Notes under the pieces: generated by a model
Seen by the model: only the letters and a program-made list of their open reading frames with translations
Told to the model about the DNA's origin: nothing
Databases searched by the model: none
NCBI GenBank assembly: GCA_002455425.1
Contig: DKKT01000022.1
Span: 1-11,388, forward strand
Source: Chthonomonas sp. UBA6659
GTDB lineage: Bacteria > Armatimonadota > Fimbriimonadia > Fimbriimonadales > Fimbriimonadaceae
Length of the DNA stretch: 11,388 nt
Reading direction: 5' to 3'
Made by a program: the position numbers and the translations under genes
In this document: piece after piece, positions 1-6,874 of the stretch
Layout of the letters: the number at the start of each line of letters is the position of its first letter
How positions within the stretch are numbered: the first letter of the stretch is position 1

Positions 1-101
1 CATCGGGGGAGGTGGCCCGCTCTGGCGGGACGGAGGGGGTCCGAACTCCAGGACCCGGGACAACCCCACCCGGTTCGCTGCGCTCACCGACCTCCCCGAT
101 G
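1..101. repeat. Intergenic imperfect inverted repeat
   Basis: The outer arms, 1-15 and 87-101, are near-perfect reverse complements: a CATCGGGG/AGGT block against ACCTCCCCGATG, with one extra G on the left. Inside the left arm is a small hairpin, CCCGC (16-20) with GCGGG (25-29). The whole is very GC-rich and has no convincing reading frame. It looks like a dispersed intergenic repeat or the stem of a larger structure whose left side may lie outside the window. No family is recognised. Confidence 0.5.
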
Positions 102-117
102 CCGGGCACAACGCATC

Positions 118-230
118 CCGGAATCAGGGAGGTATCTCACGCCCTTCACTCACAGCGGGAGCTCATTCACAGCTGAGGGCTCATTCACGGGCGGATAGCC
201 CTGCATTTTGAAGATCCTCCCCTGATTCGG
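118..230. repeat. Second imperfect inverted repeat next to the first
   Basis: The arm at 118-136 (CCGGAATCAGGGAGG then TATC) pairs with the reverse complement of 213-230 (GATCCTCCCCTGATTCGG) apart from a few one-base gaps. Between the arms a 10-base word, GCTCATTCAC, occurs twice (161-170 and 180-189), with a related CACTCACAGC just before. There is no coding signal. It could be the terminal repeats of a very small non-autonomous element, or a structured 3' region. The function is unknown. Confidence 0.4.
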
Positions 231-260
231 CGATGTTCGTGCGCCGCATCGGGTGGGAAC

Positions 261-281
261 GTCTCCTCCGACGGAGGAGAC
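261..281 (-). terminator. Hairpin ending hisG
   Basis: GTCTCCTCC (261-269) and GGAGGAGAC (273-281) form a perfect 9 bp stem with a 3-base loop directly against the hisG stop codon (282-284). On the hisG strand no T-run follows, so this is not a textbook intrinsic terminator. It could act as a U-less terminator or as a 3' stabiliser. The position fits the end of the hisG transcript. Confidence 0.55.
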
Positions 282-1151
282 TCAGTAGATGACCTTGTTG
301 AGGGGATACTCGACGAGTCCGGTCGCTCCTGCGCGCTTCAAGGCCGGAATCAGCACGCGAACATGGGACTCGTCGAGGATGACCTCGGCCGCGATCCAGT
401 CTTCGTCGCTCAGCGGCGAAAGAGTGGGTTTATGGAGCGCGGGAAGGAGCCCGAGAATCGCGTCCTGATCGGCTCGGGGAACGTTCATCTTCAAGCCGAC
501 GAGCTTCGAGGCGTTCATCGCGCCGGTGAGAAGAATCGCCATCGCTTCGAGCTTCCCACGTTTCCACGGATCGGCCCACGCGTGGTGCCCAGCCACAAAG
601 CGCGTGGTCGAGACGAGAAGGGTCTCGAGAATCCGCAGGTTGTGCGCGCGCAGCGACGACCCGGTCTCCGTGTTGACGACGATCGCATCGACCAACGTCG
701 GCACTTTGACCTCGCAAGCGCCCCAACTGAATTCGACGGCGGCTTCGATTCCGCGCTCGGCGAAGGCGCGCTCGGTGAGGCGAACGTATTCGGTCGCCAC
801 GCGCTGCCCGGCGAGATCCTCGATCGTCTCCACCGAAGCGTCACGATGCACGGCGACAACGACGCGAATCGGGTTTGACGTCAACTTGGAGTAGCGCAAC
901 TCGCAAATCTCGTGAACGTCGACCCCGCAGTCGGTGATCCAGTCGAATCCGGTTAGGCCGGCGTCGATGACGCCGTTCGCCACGTAGGTTGGGATCTCCT
1001 GGGGCCGGAGGAGGACCGGTTCGATCTCCTCGTCATCCACGACCGGTTGGTACGAGCGCGACGACACATGGAAGTCGAATCCCGCCTTCCGGAACAGCGA
1101 GAACGTCGCCTCCTGCAGACTCCCCTTCGGTAAACCCAAAGCCAGCTTCAT
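282..1151 (-). CDS. hisG: ATP phosphoribosyltransferase HisG, long form
   Basis: Catalyses the first committed step of histidine synthesis: ATP and PRPP condense to N1-(5-phosphoribosyl)-ATP plus pyrophosphate, in the cytoplasm. The 289-residue protein starts with the family opening MKLALGLPKGSL. It shows the substrate-binding fold up to DAGLTGFDWI (residues 63-72) and carries the PRPP-binding loop ETGSSLR at 162-168. Residues from about 215 to the end match the extra C-terminal domain of long HisG, which binds histidine for feedback inhibition, so no HisZ partner should be needed. The reading frame runs open far upstream into mutS, but similarity begins exactly at the ATG at 1151, which also leaves a gap to the divergent mutS. 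No clear Shine-Dalgarno precedes it. No other his gene is in view, so it appears to stand alone. Confidence 0.95.
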   Translation of the reverse strand: MKLALGLPKGSLQEATFSLFRKAGFDFHVSSRSYQPVVDDEEIEPVLLRPQEIPTYVANGVIDAGLTGFDWITDCGVDVHEICELRYSKLTSNPIRVVVAVHRDASVETIEDLAGQRVATEYVRLTERAFAERGIEAAVEFSWGACEVKVPTLVDAIVVNTETGSSLRAHNLRILETLLVSTTRFVAGHHAWADPWKRGKLEAMAILLTGAMNASKLVGLKMNVPRADQDAILGLLPALHKPTLSPLSDEDWIAAEVILDESHVRVLIPALKRAGATGLVEYPLNKVIY

Positions 1152-1184
1152 CGCCGGGAGGATACCGGCTTCATAATCGGGGCG
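1152..1184. promoter_or_regulatory. 33 bp divergent hisG/mutS promoter gap
   Basis: Only 33 bp separate the two start codons. An AT island at 1172-1178 stands out in GC-rich sequence. On the plus strand it reads CATAAT (5 of 6 to the -10 consensus), ending 7 bases before the mutS ATG, so mutS mRNA may be nearly leaderless. On the minus strand the same bases read GATTAT (4 of 6) for hisG. No good -35 boxes are seen, and they would have to lie in the opposing coding sequence. A GGGAGG at 1156-1160 is too far from the mutS ATG to be a normal ribosome binding site. This is inferred from sequence only. Confidence 0.35.
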
Positions 1185-3758
1185 ATGCGCGCCCACACGC
1201 CGATGCTCCAGCAGTACTTCCGGATGAAAGAGGGTCATCCCGGCGTGCTGATGGCGATGCGCGTCGGCGACTTCTACGAATTCTATGGGCAAGATGCCGA
1301 GACCGCCGCCGCCGCCCTCGAGATCACCCTGACCGGACGCGAGGATGGTCCGAACGGCAAAGTCGCGATGGCAGGCGTGCCGTTCCACTCGGTCGAGAAG
1401 TACCTCGCCCGACTCGTGCAAAAGGGGCACAAAGTTGCGCTTTGCGATCAGATCGAGGATCCGAAGCAGGCCAAGGGACTCGTCAAGCGCGCCGTCACCC
1501 GGGTGCTCTCCCCCGGCACCGTCCTCGAAGACGCCATGCTTCCGGCCGGGCAAAACAACTTCCTCGCCGCCATCTGCGTTCAGAATGGACGTGCGGGACT
1601 GGCCGTCCTCGATCCGTCGACCGGTGAGTTTCTGGTGACCGAACTCGAGGGTGAGCGCCTCGAAGAGAGACTTCTTCAGGAATTGGCCCGGCTGAGGCCG
1701 GCCGAGCTGCTCATGCCTGAAATCCAAGCACCCCTGGGAGCCATCGCGCAGGAAGGTCTGGGAGCGAGCCTCACGCCGAGCACGCCGCCCGATCTCGACC
1801 GCGCCACCCAGAGCCTGCTCCGCCAATTCGACGTCAAGAACCTCCAAGCGTTCGGATGCGAAGCCAAGCCTTCGGCGATCGTCGCCGCATCGATGATCCT
1901 CGGCTACGCAGAGACGAACGGGCTTGCACTCTCCCACGTGGGGGGACTCGCAACTTACTCGGTCGAGGGCTTCATGATTCTTGATCCGTCGACCCGACGC
2001 AGCCTCGAACTCACCCAGAACCTCTCCGACGGGACCAAGCGCTATACGCTTCTCGCCGTTCTTGACCAAACGGTGACGTCGATGGGTTCGCGTCTGTTGC
2101 GTCGCTGGATCGAGCAACCCGTTCTCGACCCCGAGGAGCTCGCCCAGCGCGGCGACGCGGTGCAGAGACTTCTCGATCAGCCTCTCCCTCGCGGCGACAT
2201 CCGGGAGTCGCTACGACGCCTGGGCGACATCGAGCGCCTTTCCGCTCGCGCGGCGACCGGGATCGCCGGGCCCCGCGATCTTGCCGCCCTGAAGAGCTCG
2301 CTTCTCGCGATTCCGCATCTCACGTTGCCTTTGGACAAGGTTCGATTCGGACGCATTCAGAAGCTCTACGAAGAGCTCGGAGACCATCGCGACCTCGCCC
2401 TCCATCTCGACCGGGCGTTGATCGACGATCCTCCCCACAGCGTTCGGGAAGGCGGCTTCATCAAGGAAGGGTTCGACCTCGAACTCGACAAACTTCGCTC
2501 CCTCTCTCGCGACGGCCGTGCCTACATCGCCGAGCTCGAAGCTCGGGAGCGCGAACGCACCGGGATCACGACGTTGAAGGTCGGCTACAACTCGGTCTTC
2601 GGCTACTACCTCGAAGTCTCCAAGAGCCACACCGCGAAGGTCCCGCCGGACTACATCCGCAAGCAGACGACGGCAGGCGCCGAGCGCTACATCACCGCAG
2701 AACTCAAGGAGCACGAATCCGCCGTCCTCGGGGCGGTCGAAAAGGCATCGGCCCTCGAATCCGACCTGTTCCATCGCCTCCGGAATCGGGTCACCGAGCA
2801 TGCCGGCGAGCTCCTCCACACCGCCCGGGCCCTCGCTGAGATCGACCTGCTCGCCGGATTTGCCGAAGTCGCCGGCGAACGCCACTACGTTCGCCCCGAA
2901 ATCGTCGAAGAGGACGTTCTCGAAATCGAGGGAGGCCGCCATCCCGTGGTCGAGGCGTTCGGCGTGGGATTCGTCCCGAACGACCTCCTCCTCGGAGCAC
3001 CGGGGGAAGGCGTTCGCGAGATCATCCTCACCGGTCCGAACATGAGCGGGAAATCGACTTATCTGCGCCAAGCGGCCCTGATCGTGCTGCTCGCCCAAAT
3101 CGGATCGTTCGTCCCGGCCCAACGCTGCAGGATGGGTCTATGCGACCGCATCTTCGCCCGGATCGGGGCCAAAGACGAACTCGCGCTCGGGCAATCGACG
3201 TTTATGGTCGAGATGGTCGAGAGTGCGAACATCCTCCATCACGCGACGGAGCGGTGCCTCGTCATCCTCGATGAGGTCGGTCGCGGCACGAGCACCTACG
3301 ATGGCATGGCGATCGCCTGGGCCATGGCCGAGCATCTGGCCGGTCAAGGTGCGAAGGTCCTCTTCGCGACCCACTACCACGAGCTCAACACCCTCGCCGA
3401 CCAGGTTCCTGGGATCGCGAACTTCCGGGTCTCGGTCGAGGAGATTGGCGACGATGTCGTCTGGACTCACCGCGTTCTCCCTGGGGGCACGGATCGCAGC
3501 TATGGGCTCCAGGTTGCTCGGATGGCGGGGGTACCGAGCCCCGTGCTTCAGCGCGCCGCCGAGATCCTCGCTGACCTCGAGCGGATCGACAAGCCCCACG
3601 CCGTCCGACCCGGTCTGCAGAAAACTCAGCTGGTGCTCTTCGAAATGGAGGATCCGGCCGTGGTTCGAGAGCTGGCGAGCCTCGACCTCGACAAGATGAC
3701 GCCGATCGAGGCGCTCCAGGTGCTCGACCGCTGGAAGCGCCAGTTCGCACCAAGCTAG
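1185..3758 (+). CDS. mutS: DNA mismatch repair protein MutS
   Basis: Recognises base mismatches and small loops in newly replicated DNA and, with ATP, hands over to MutL. At 857 residues it has the usual bacterial MutS1 length. The N-terminal mismatch-binding motif GDFYEFY is present, with the Phe-x-Glu wedge at F30 and E32. The middle has the connector, lever and clamp regions (for example GYNSVFGYYLEV). The ATPase core follows: Walker A GPNMSGKST at 617-625, Walker B LVILDE ending at D696-E697, signature GRGTSTYDG, then ATHYHEL. The end, IEALQVLDRWKRQF, is the normal C-terminal close. The ATG at 1185 is used because the conserved TPMLQQY follows at once; ATG at 1203 is a less likely alternative. 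Its TAG overlaps the stop of the convergent gene at 3755. No mutL is in the window. Confidence 0.97.
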   Translation: MRAHTPMLQQYFRMKEGHPGVLMAMRVGDFYEFYGQDAETAAAALEITLTGREDGPNGKVAMAGVPFHSVEKYLARLVQKGHKVALCDQIEDPKQAKGLVKRAVTRVLSPGTVLEDAMLPAGQNNFLAAICVQNGRAGLAVLDPSTGEFLVTELEGERLEERLLQELARLRPAELLMPEIQAPLGAIAQEGLGASLTPSTPPDLDRATQSLLRQFDVKNLQAFGCEAKPSAIVAASMILGYAETNGLALSHVGGLATYSVEGFMILDPSTRRSLELTQNLSDGTKRYTLLAVLDQTVTSMGSRLLRRWIEQPVLDPEELAQRGDAVQRLLDQPLPRGDIRESLRRLGDIERLSARAATGIAGPRDLAALKSSLLAIPHLTLPLDKVRFGRIQKLYEELGDHRDLALHLDRALIDDPPHSVREGGFIKEGFDLELDKLRSLSRDGRAYIAELEARERERTGITTLKVGYNSVFGYYLEVSKSHTAKVPPDYIRKQTTAGAERYITAELKEHESAVLGAVEKASALESDLFHRLRNRVTEHAGELLHTARALAEIDLLAGFAEVAGERHYVRPEIVEEDVLEIEGGRHPVVEAFGVGFVPNDLLLGAPGEGVREIILTGPNMSGKSTYLRQAALIVLLAQIGSFVPAQRCRMGLCDRIFARIGAKDELALGQSTFMVEMVESANILHHATERCLVILDEVGRGTSTYDGMAIAWAMAEHLAGQGAKVLFATHYHELNTLADQVPGIANFRVSVEEIGDDVVWTHRVLPGGTDRSYGLQVARMAGVPSPVLQRAAEILADLERIDKPHAVRPGLQKTQLVLFEMEDPAVVRELASLDLDKMTPIEALQVLDRWKRQFAPS

Positions 3759-4153
3759 CGGGGGGTGTGCACGACGAACAGGCGCTCCTCAGCGATCGAC
3801 TCGCCCTGCCAGCGCACATCCAGCCGGTACGTCCCCGCGCGCTCGAAGACGAGATGGTCGATCGCATAGTCCTGCATCATGCGCGTGTTCCGGCCGATCT
3901 CACCGATCGGCACCGTGATCTCGTGGCGGAACGAGAAGAGCGGGCGACCATCGTCATCGACAAGGGAGACTTCGATCACCATCGCCGTCCCGCCCTCGGT
4001 CGGCTCGAAATCGAGTTCGACGCAAGCGTGGAAACGGGGGTGGGTGAACGGAAACTGGGCCACCGAGATCGAGTCGAACATCCCGATCAAGCACCCTTTG
4101 TCTCCTTTGAGCGTGCCCGCGTAGTCACAGAACTTGCAGATCGTCACTCTCAT
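3755..4153 (-). CDS. DUF6941-like small protein
   Basis: A 132-residue cytoplasmic protein resembling the DUF6941 family from its opening MRVTICKFCDYA, then GxLIGMFDSI, a central FPFTHPRFHACVELDFE and a beta-rich remainder ending in HTPR. It has no signal peptide or membrane segment. Cysteines at 6, 9 and 21 near the N-terminus could bind a metal but are not a recognised motif. The function of the family is unknown. The ATG at 4153 is chosen because the family opening starts there and because it overlaps the stop of the upstream DUF2071 gene as ATGA, implying translational coupling. The longer frame upstream, to 4303, lies inside that gene and is not used. The family assignment is from memory of its pattern. 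Confidence 0.75.
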   Translation of the reverse strand: MRVTICKFCDYAGTLKGDKGCLIGMFDSISVAQFPFTHPRFHACVELDFEPTEGGTAMVIEVSLVDDDGRPLFSFRHEITVPIGEIGRNTRMMQDYAIDHLVFERAGTYRLDVRWQGESIAEERLFVVHTPR

Positions 4154-4911
4154 CGGGTTCGCTCGAGCCGGTAGACGCCGACATCGACGCCGTCGCTGAA
4201 TACGGTGTGCTCCCAGGGGAGCGTCAGGAGTCCGACCGCAGCGGTCAGGGACTGATGGCACGACTCGACGTTCGCGGCTCGAAGCGGATAGGGTCGGTGC
4301 CAAACCCGAGCCTGGAAGAGCTCCTGCTCAATCCGCGTGTACAGCAGGTAGCGTTCGATCAGGAAGTAGTCCAGCGAGCCGGGCTCTGCCACGCCGAAGA
4401 CTGGGCCGATCGTCGCGTGCGCGTCGCACTCCGCACTCCGATCGCCTTCCATGCGTGCGCTCCAGTACTTGACGACCTCCTTCTTCCGATTCGTCCTCAT
4501 ATGGGCGTGCCAGTACTCGAGCGCGAAGCGTCTCCGGGCGACTTTGCATGCAATCCAGCGCGAGGCGTCGAGGCTGAAGAACCAAACGCCTGGGGCCTTA
4601 CCCGCTCGGTGAACGTACGTGCGCACGTTGGTTTCGGGAAAGCTCGACAGCCAGGGGAGCGGGGAGAACAGGCGGAGTCGTACGCCCTCCATTCGGAACG
4701 GAACGACCCCGATCCAAGCCTTCAAACGACCTTCGCGGTCCGGGAAAAGGTCCAATTCGAGCCCTTCCGGGATGAACTTGCGGAGTTCATCCGGTTCGAC
4801 CGAGTAGTGCATGAAGAGGAGGTCGCGCCACTTCTGGTAGAAGACCGGATGGCCCTCGGGCTTCTGGGTCAGCGCCTTGCGCTCTTCGAGGGAGGGAAGC
4901 ACGACGGTCAT
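4150..4911 (-). CDS. YqjF-like DUF2071 protein
   Basis: A 253-residue soluble protein of the DUF2071 (YqjF) family, known to share a fold with acetoacetate decarboxylase; its biochemical role is not established. Family features in order: a WRDLLFMHYSV segment near residue 28, P(E)GLELDLF, the block AWIGVVPFRMEGVRLR, then FPETNVRTYV and PGVWFFSLDAS (roughly residues 65-120), and a later region with several aromatic residues. The start at 4911 gives a complete family N-terminus. A purine-rich GAGGGGG lies about 15 bases upstream and a nearer GGGG may serve for ribosome binding. It sits 39 bp downstream of lepA and overlaps the next gene by four bases, so the three are probably one transcript. 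A link between it and LepA is not implied beyond co-transcription. Confidence 0.88.
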   Translation of the reverse strand: MTVVLPSLEERKALTQKPEGHPVFYQKWRDLLFMHYSVEPDELRKFIPEGLELDLFPDREGRLKAWIGVVPFRMEGVRLRLFSPLPWLSSFPETNVRTYVHRAGKAPGVWFFSLDASRWIACKVARRRFALEYWHAHMRTNRKKEVVKYWSARMEGDRSAECDAHATIGPVFGVAEPGSLDYFLIERYLLYTRIEQELFQARVWHRPYPLRAANVESCHQSLTAAVGLLTLPWEHTVFSDGVDVGVYRLERTR

Positions 4912-4950
4912 GCCCCATGTTTACCCCCTCCGATGCGAGCCGAGTTCAGG

Positions 4951-6747
4951 CTACTCGGCAACCTTGAGCACGCTGAGGAACGCTTCCTGGGGAAGTTCGA
5001 TACTGCCGACCTGCTTCATCCGCTTCTTCCCTTCCTTCTGCTTCTCAAGAAGCTTGCGCTTACGCGTGACGTCGCCGCCGTAACACTTGGCGAGCACGTC
5101 CTTGCGAAACGCCTTCACCGATTCCGCCGCGATGACCTTCGCCCCGATCGCGGCTTGGATTCGGACTTCGAATTGCTGGCGGGGGACGACTTTGCGGAGT
5201 TGCTCCGCCATCGCCCGACCCCGTTGGTACGAGAACGACTTGTGGACGATAAACGAAAGTGCGTCGACCGGATCGCCGTTGAGAAGGATGTCGACTTTGA
5301 CCAGGTCCGCCCGCTCGTAGCCGGAGAGCTCGTAGTCGAAGGAAGCGTAGCCGCGCGTCGACGATTTGAGCTTGTCGAAGAAGTCGAGGAGAATCTCGCC
5401 GAGCGGCAGCACGTAGTGGAGAATCACGCGGTTTTGGGTCGGATACTCCGTCCGCTTGTAGGTGCCACGACGCTCTTGGCAGAGCGTCATCGCCGCCCCG
5501 ACGTATTCGTTCGGGACCATCACCGTGGCCGTAACGCAGGGCTCCTCGACGTGAGCGATCTCGGTCTGAGGCGGCATCAAGCTCGGATTCGAGCAGTGCA
5601 CGACCTGGCCGTTCGTTTTGGTGACCAGGTAATCGACGCTCGGTGCGGTCAGGATGAGATCGAGGCCAAACTCGCGCTCCAGGCGCTCGCGGGCGATTTC
5701 CATGTGCAAAAGGCCCAGGAATCCGCAGCGGAACCCAAAGCCGAGCGCCGCCGACGTTTCGGGTTCGAAGTCGAGGCTCGCGTCGTTGAGCTTCAACTTC
5801 TCGATCGCGTCGCGAAGGTCCTCATAGGAGTCCGTATCGGAGGGGTACAGACCGCAGAAGACCATCGGCTTGGCCTTGCGGTACCCCGGAAGCGCTTCGC
5901 TTGCCGGATTCGCGGCACTCGTGACGGTATCGCCGACGGCGGCATCCCCGATCGTCTTCATCGATGCCGTCAGGAAGCCGACTTCGCCGGTTTGAAGCGC
6001 GGTGGTTCGCTCGAGCTGGGGACGGAACACGCCGACCGTGTCGACATCGAATGTGGAGCCGGTCGCCATCATCTTGATCTTGTCGCCCGGCTTGACCGTG
6101 CCGTCGACGACACGAATGTAGGCCACCGCCCCCTGGTACGTGTCGAAATGCGAGTCGAAGATGAGCGCGCGCAACGGGCCCGTCGGGTTCCCCCGTGGCG
6201 AGGGGACTCGGGCCACGATCGCCTCGAGGATGTCATCGATCCCGACGCCGGTCTTGGCCGAACACTGGACTGCGTCGGAGGCGTCGATCGCGACCGCGTT
6301 CTCGATCTCCTCCTTGGCCCGGATGACGTCCGCGTGGGGAAGGTCGATCTTGTTGATGACCGGGACGATGTCCAAGTTCTGGTTCATCGCCATGCTCGCG
6401 TTTGCGATCGTCTGGGCTTCGACGCCCTGGCTTGCGTCCACGACGAGAAGCGCCCCCTCGCAGGCGTAGAGCGAGCGTGAGACCTCGTAGGTGAAGTCGA
6501 CGTGCCCCGGTGTGTCGATGAGGTTGAACTGGTACTCCTGACCGTTCTTGGCGGTGTAGCCCAACCGGACGGCCGTCATCTTGATCGTGATGCCCCGCTC
6601 GCGCTCGATGTCCATCGTGTCGAGCATCTGCTCTTGTGCGGTGCCGCGAATCGCCCCAGTTTTTTCGATGATCCGGTCGGCAAGGGTCGACTTGCCGTGG
6701 TCGATGTGGGCGATGATGCAGAAGTTGCGGATGTGGGACTGGTCCAT
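4951..6747 (-). CDS. lepA: Elongation factor 4 (LepA), ribosome-associated GTPase
   Basis: A translational GTPase that binds the ribosome and affects translocation and initiation, especially under ionic or cold stress. The 598-residue length is typical. GTPase motifs: G1 AHIDHGKST (13-21), G2 RGITIK (51-56), G3 DTPGH (78-82), G4 NKID (132-135) and G5 SAK (163-165). EF-G-like domains follow, and the C-terminal LepA-specific domain is present (FDYELSGYERADLVKVDILLN region through the basic GGDVTRKRKLLEKQKEGKKR tail). The start MDQSHIRNFCIIAHIDHG is chosen over the longer open frame because LepA proteins begin just before this motif, and GAGG (6753-6756 on the complement) sits 5 bases upstream. 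It heads the minus-strand block. Its first codons and upstream region are copied downstream in the array (near 9053 and 11343). Confidence 0.97.
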   Translation of the reverse strand: MDQSHIRNFCIIAHIDHGKSTLADRIIEKTGAIRGTAQEQMLDTMDIERERGITIKMTAVRLGYTAKNGQEYQFNLIDTPGHVDFTYEVSRSLYACEGALLVVDASQGVEAQTIANASMAMNQNLDIVPVINKIDLPHADVIRAKEEIENAVAIDASDAVQCSAKTGVGIDDILEAIVARVPSPRGNPTGPLRALIFDSHFDTYQGAVAYIRVVDGTVKPGDKIKMMATGSTFDVDTVGVFRPQLERTTALQTGEVGFLTASMKTIGDAAVGDTVTSAANPASEALPGYRKAKPMVFCGLYPSDTDSYEDLRDAIEKLKLNDASLDFEPETSAALGFGFRCGFLGLLHMEIARERLEREFGLDLILTAPSVDYLVTKTNGQVVHCSNPSLMPPQTEIAHVEEPCVTATVMVPNEYVGAAMTLCQERRGTYKRTEYPTQNRVILHYVLPLGEILLDFFDKLKSSTRGYASFDYELSGYERADLVKVDILLNGDPVDALSFIVHKSFSYQRGRAMAEQLRKVVPRQQFEVRIQAAIGAKVIAAESVKAFRKDVLAKCYGGDVTRKRKLLEKQKEGKKRMKQVGSIELPQEAFLSVLKVAE

Positions 6748-6805
6748 AGGGGCCTCGCGAGAGTGTACCGGAGCGTCCGCCCTCCGACCCGCCCCGGCCT
6801 GCTTA

Positions 6806-6826
6806 TCGCACTTCTTGAAGTTTCGA
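6806..6826. promoter_or_regulatory. Dyad upstream of the A1 promoter
   Basis: TCG-C-ACTTC, TT, GAAGT-T-TCGA is an imperfect palindrome centred near 6815 and ending 10 bp before the -35 box. It is kept in the second copy (9131-9151) where one change (C to A) makes the inner stem longer. Its position near -57 would suit an activator site. This is inference from symmetry and conservation. Confidence 0.35.
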
Positions 6827-6836
6827 CGGCAGACCC

Positions 6837-6865
6837 TTGACATCCCGTTGAGGGGGGGGTAGCGT
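6837..6865 (+). promoter_or_regulatory. Sigma-70-type promoter of gene A, unit 1
   Basis: A perfect -35 TTGACA (6837-6842), a 17-base spacer, and a weak -10 TAGCGT (6860-6865, 3 of 6). The spacer ends in eight G (6852-6859). Transcription would begin about 6871-6874, next to the ATG at 6875, so the mRNA would be leaderless or nearly so, which agrees with the lack of a Shine-Dalgarno. Both boxes and the spacing are unchanged in unit 2 although four spacer bases differ. Confidence 0.55.
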
Positions 6866-6874
6866 CTTGCTACC
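6858..6874. promoter_or_regulatory. Perfect inverted repeat over the -10 and start, unit 1
   Basis: GGTAGC (6858-6863), GTCTT, GCTACC (6869-6874) ends exactly at the A1 start codon and its left half covers the -10 box. The same 17 bases occur before the second A gene. It could be a repressor operator. An RNA hairpin is less likely, since most of it lies upstream of the expected transcript start. Confidence 0.45.

Larger units (their letters stand above)
6748..6874. promoter_or_regulatory. Divergent control region, lepA and first A gene
   Basis: 127 bp between two start codons. For lepA, a possible -10 TACACT lies on the complement at 6762-6767 without a good -35. For gene A, the promoter and two dyads are listed separately. 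The whole region recurs before the second A gene (9073-9199) with no length change, and its lepA-proximal 37 bases recur again at the right edge of the window. Confidence 0.6.

Noticed and set aside
141..200. CRISPR-like short repeats (GCTCATTCAC)
   Set aside because: Only two 10-base copies 19 bp apart, with no regular spacers and no cas genes.
1152..2117. N-terminal extension of the hisG frame to 611 codons
   Set aside because: It runs antisense through mutS; hisG similarity starts at the ATG at 1151.
2211..3122. 303-codon minus-strand open frame inside mutS
   Set aside because: Lies opposite conserved MutS core motifs; a codon-bias shadow.
4207..6480. 757-codon plus-strand open frame
   Set aside because: Shadow of lepA and the DUF2071 gene in GC-rich DNA; no protein character, whereas the minus-strand genes are clear families.
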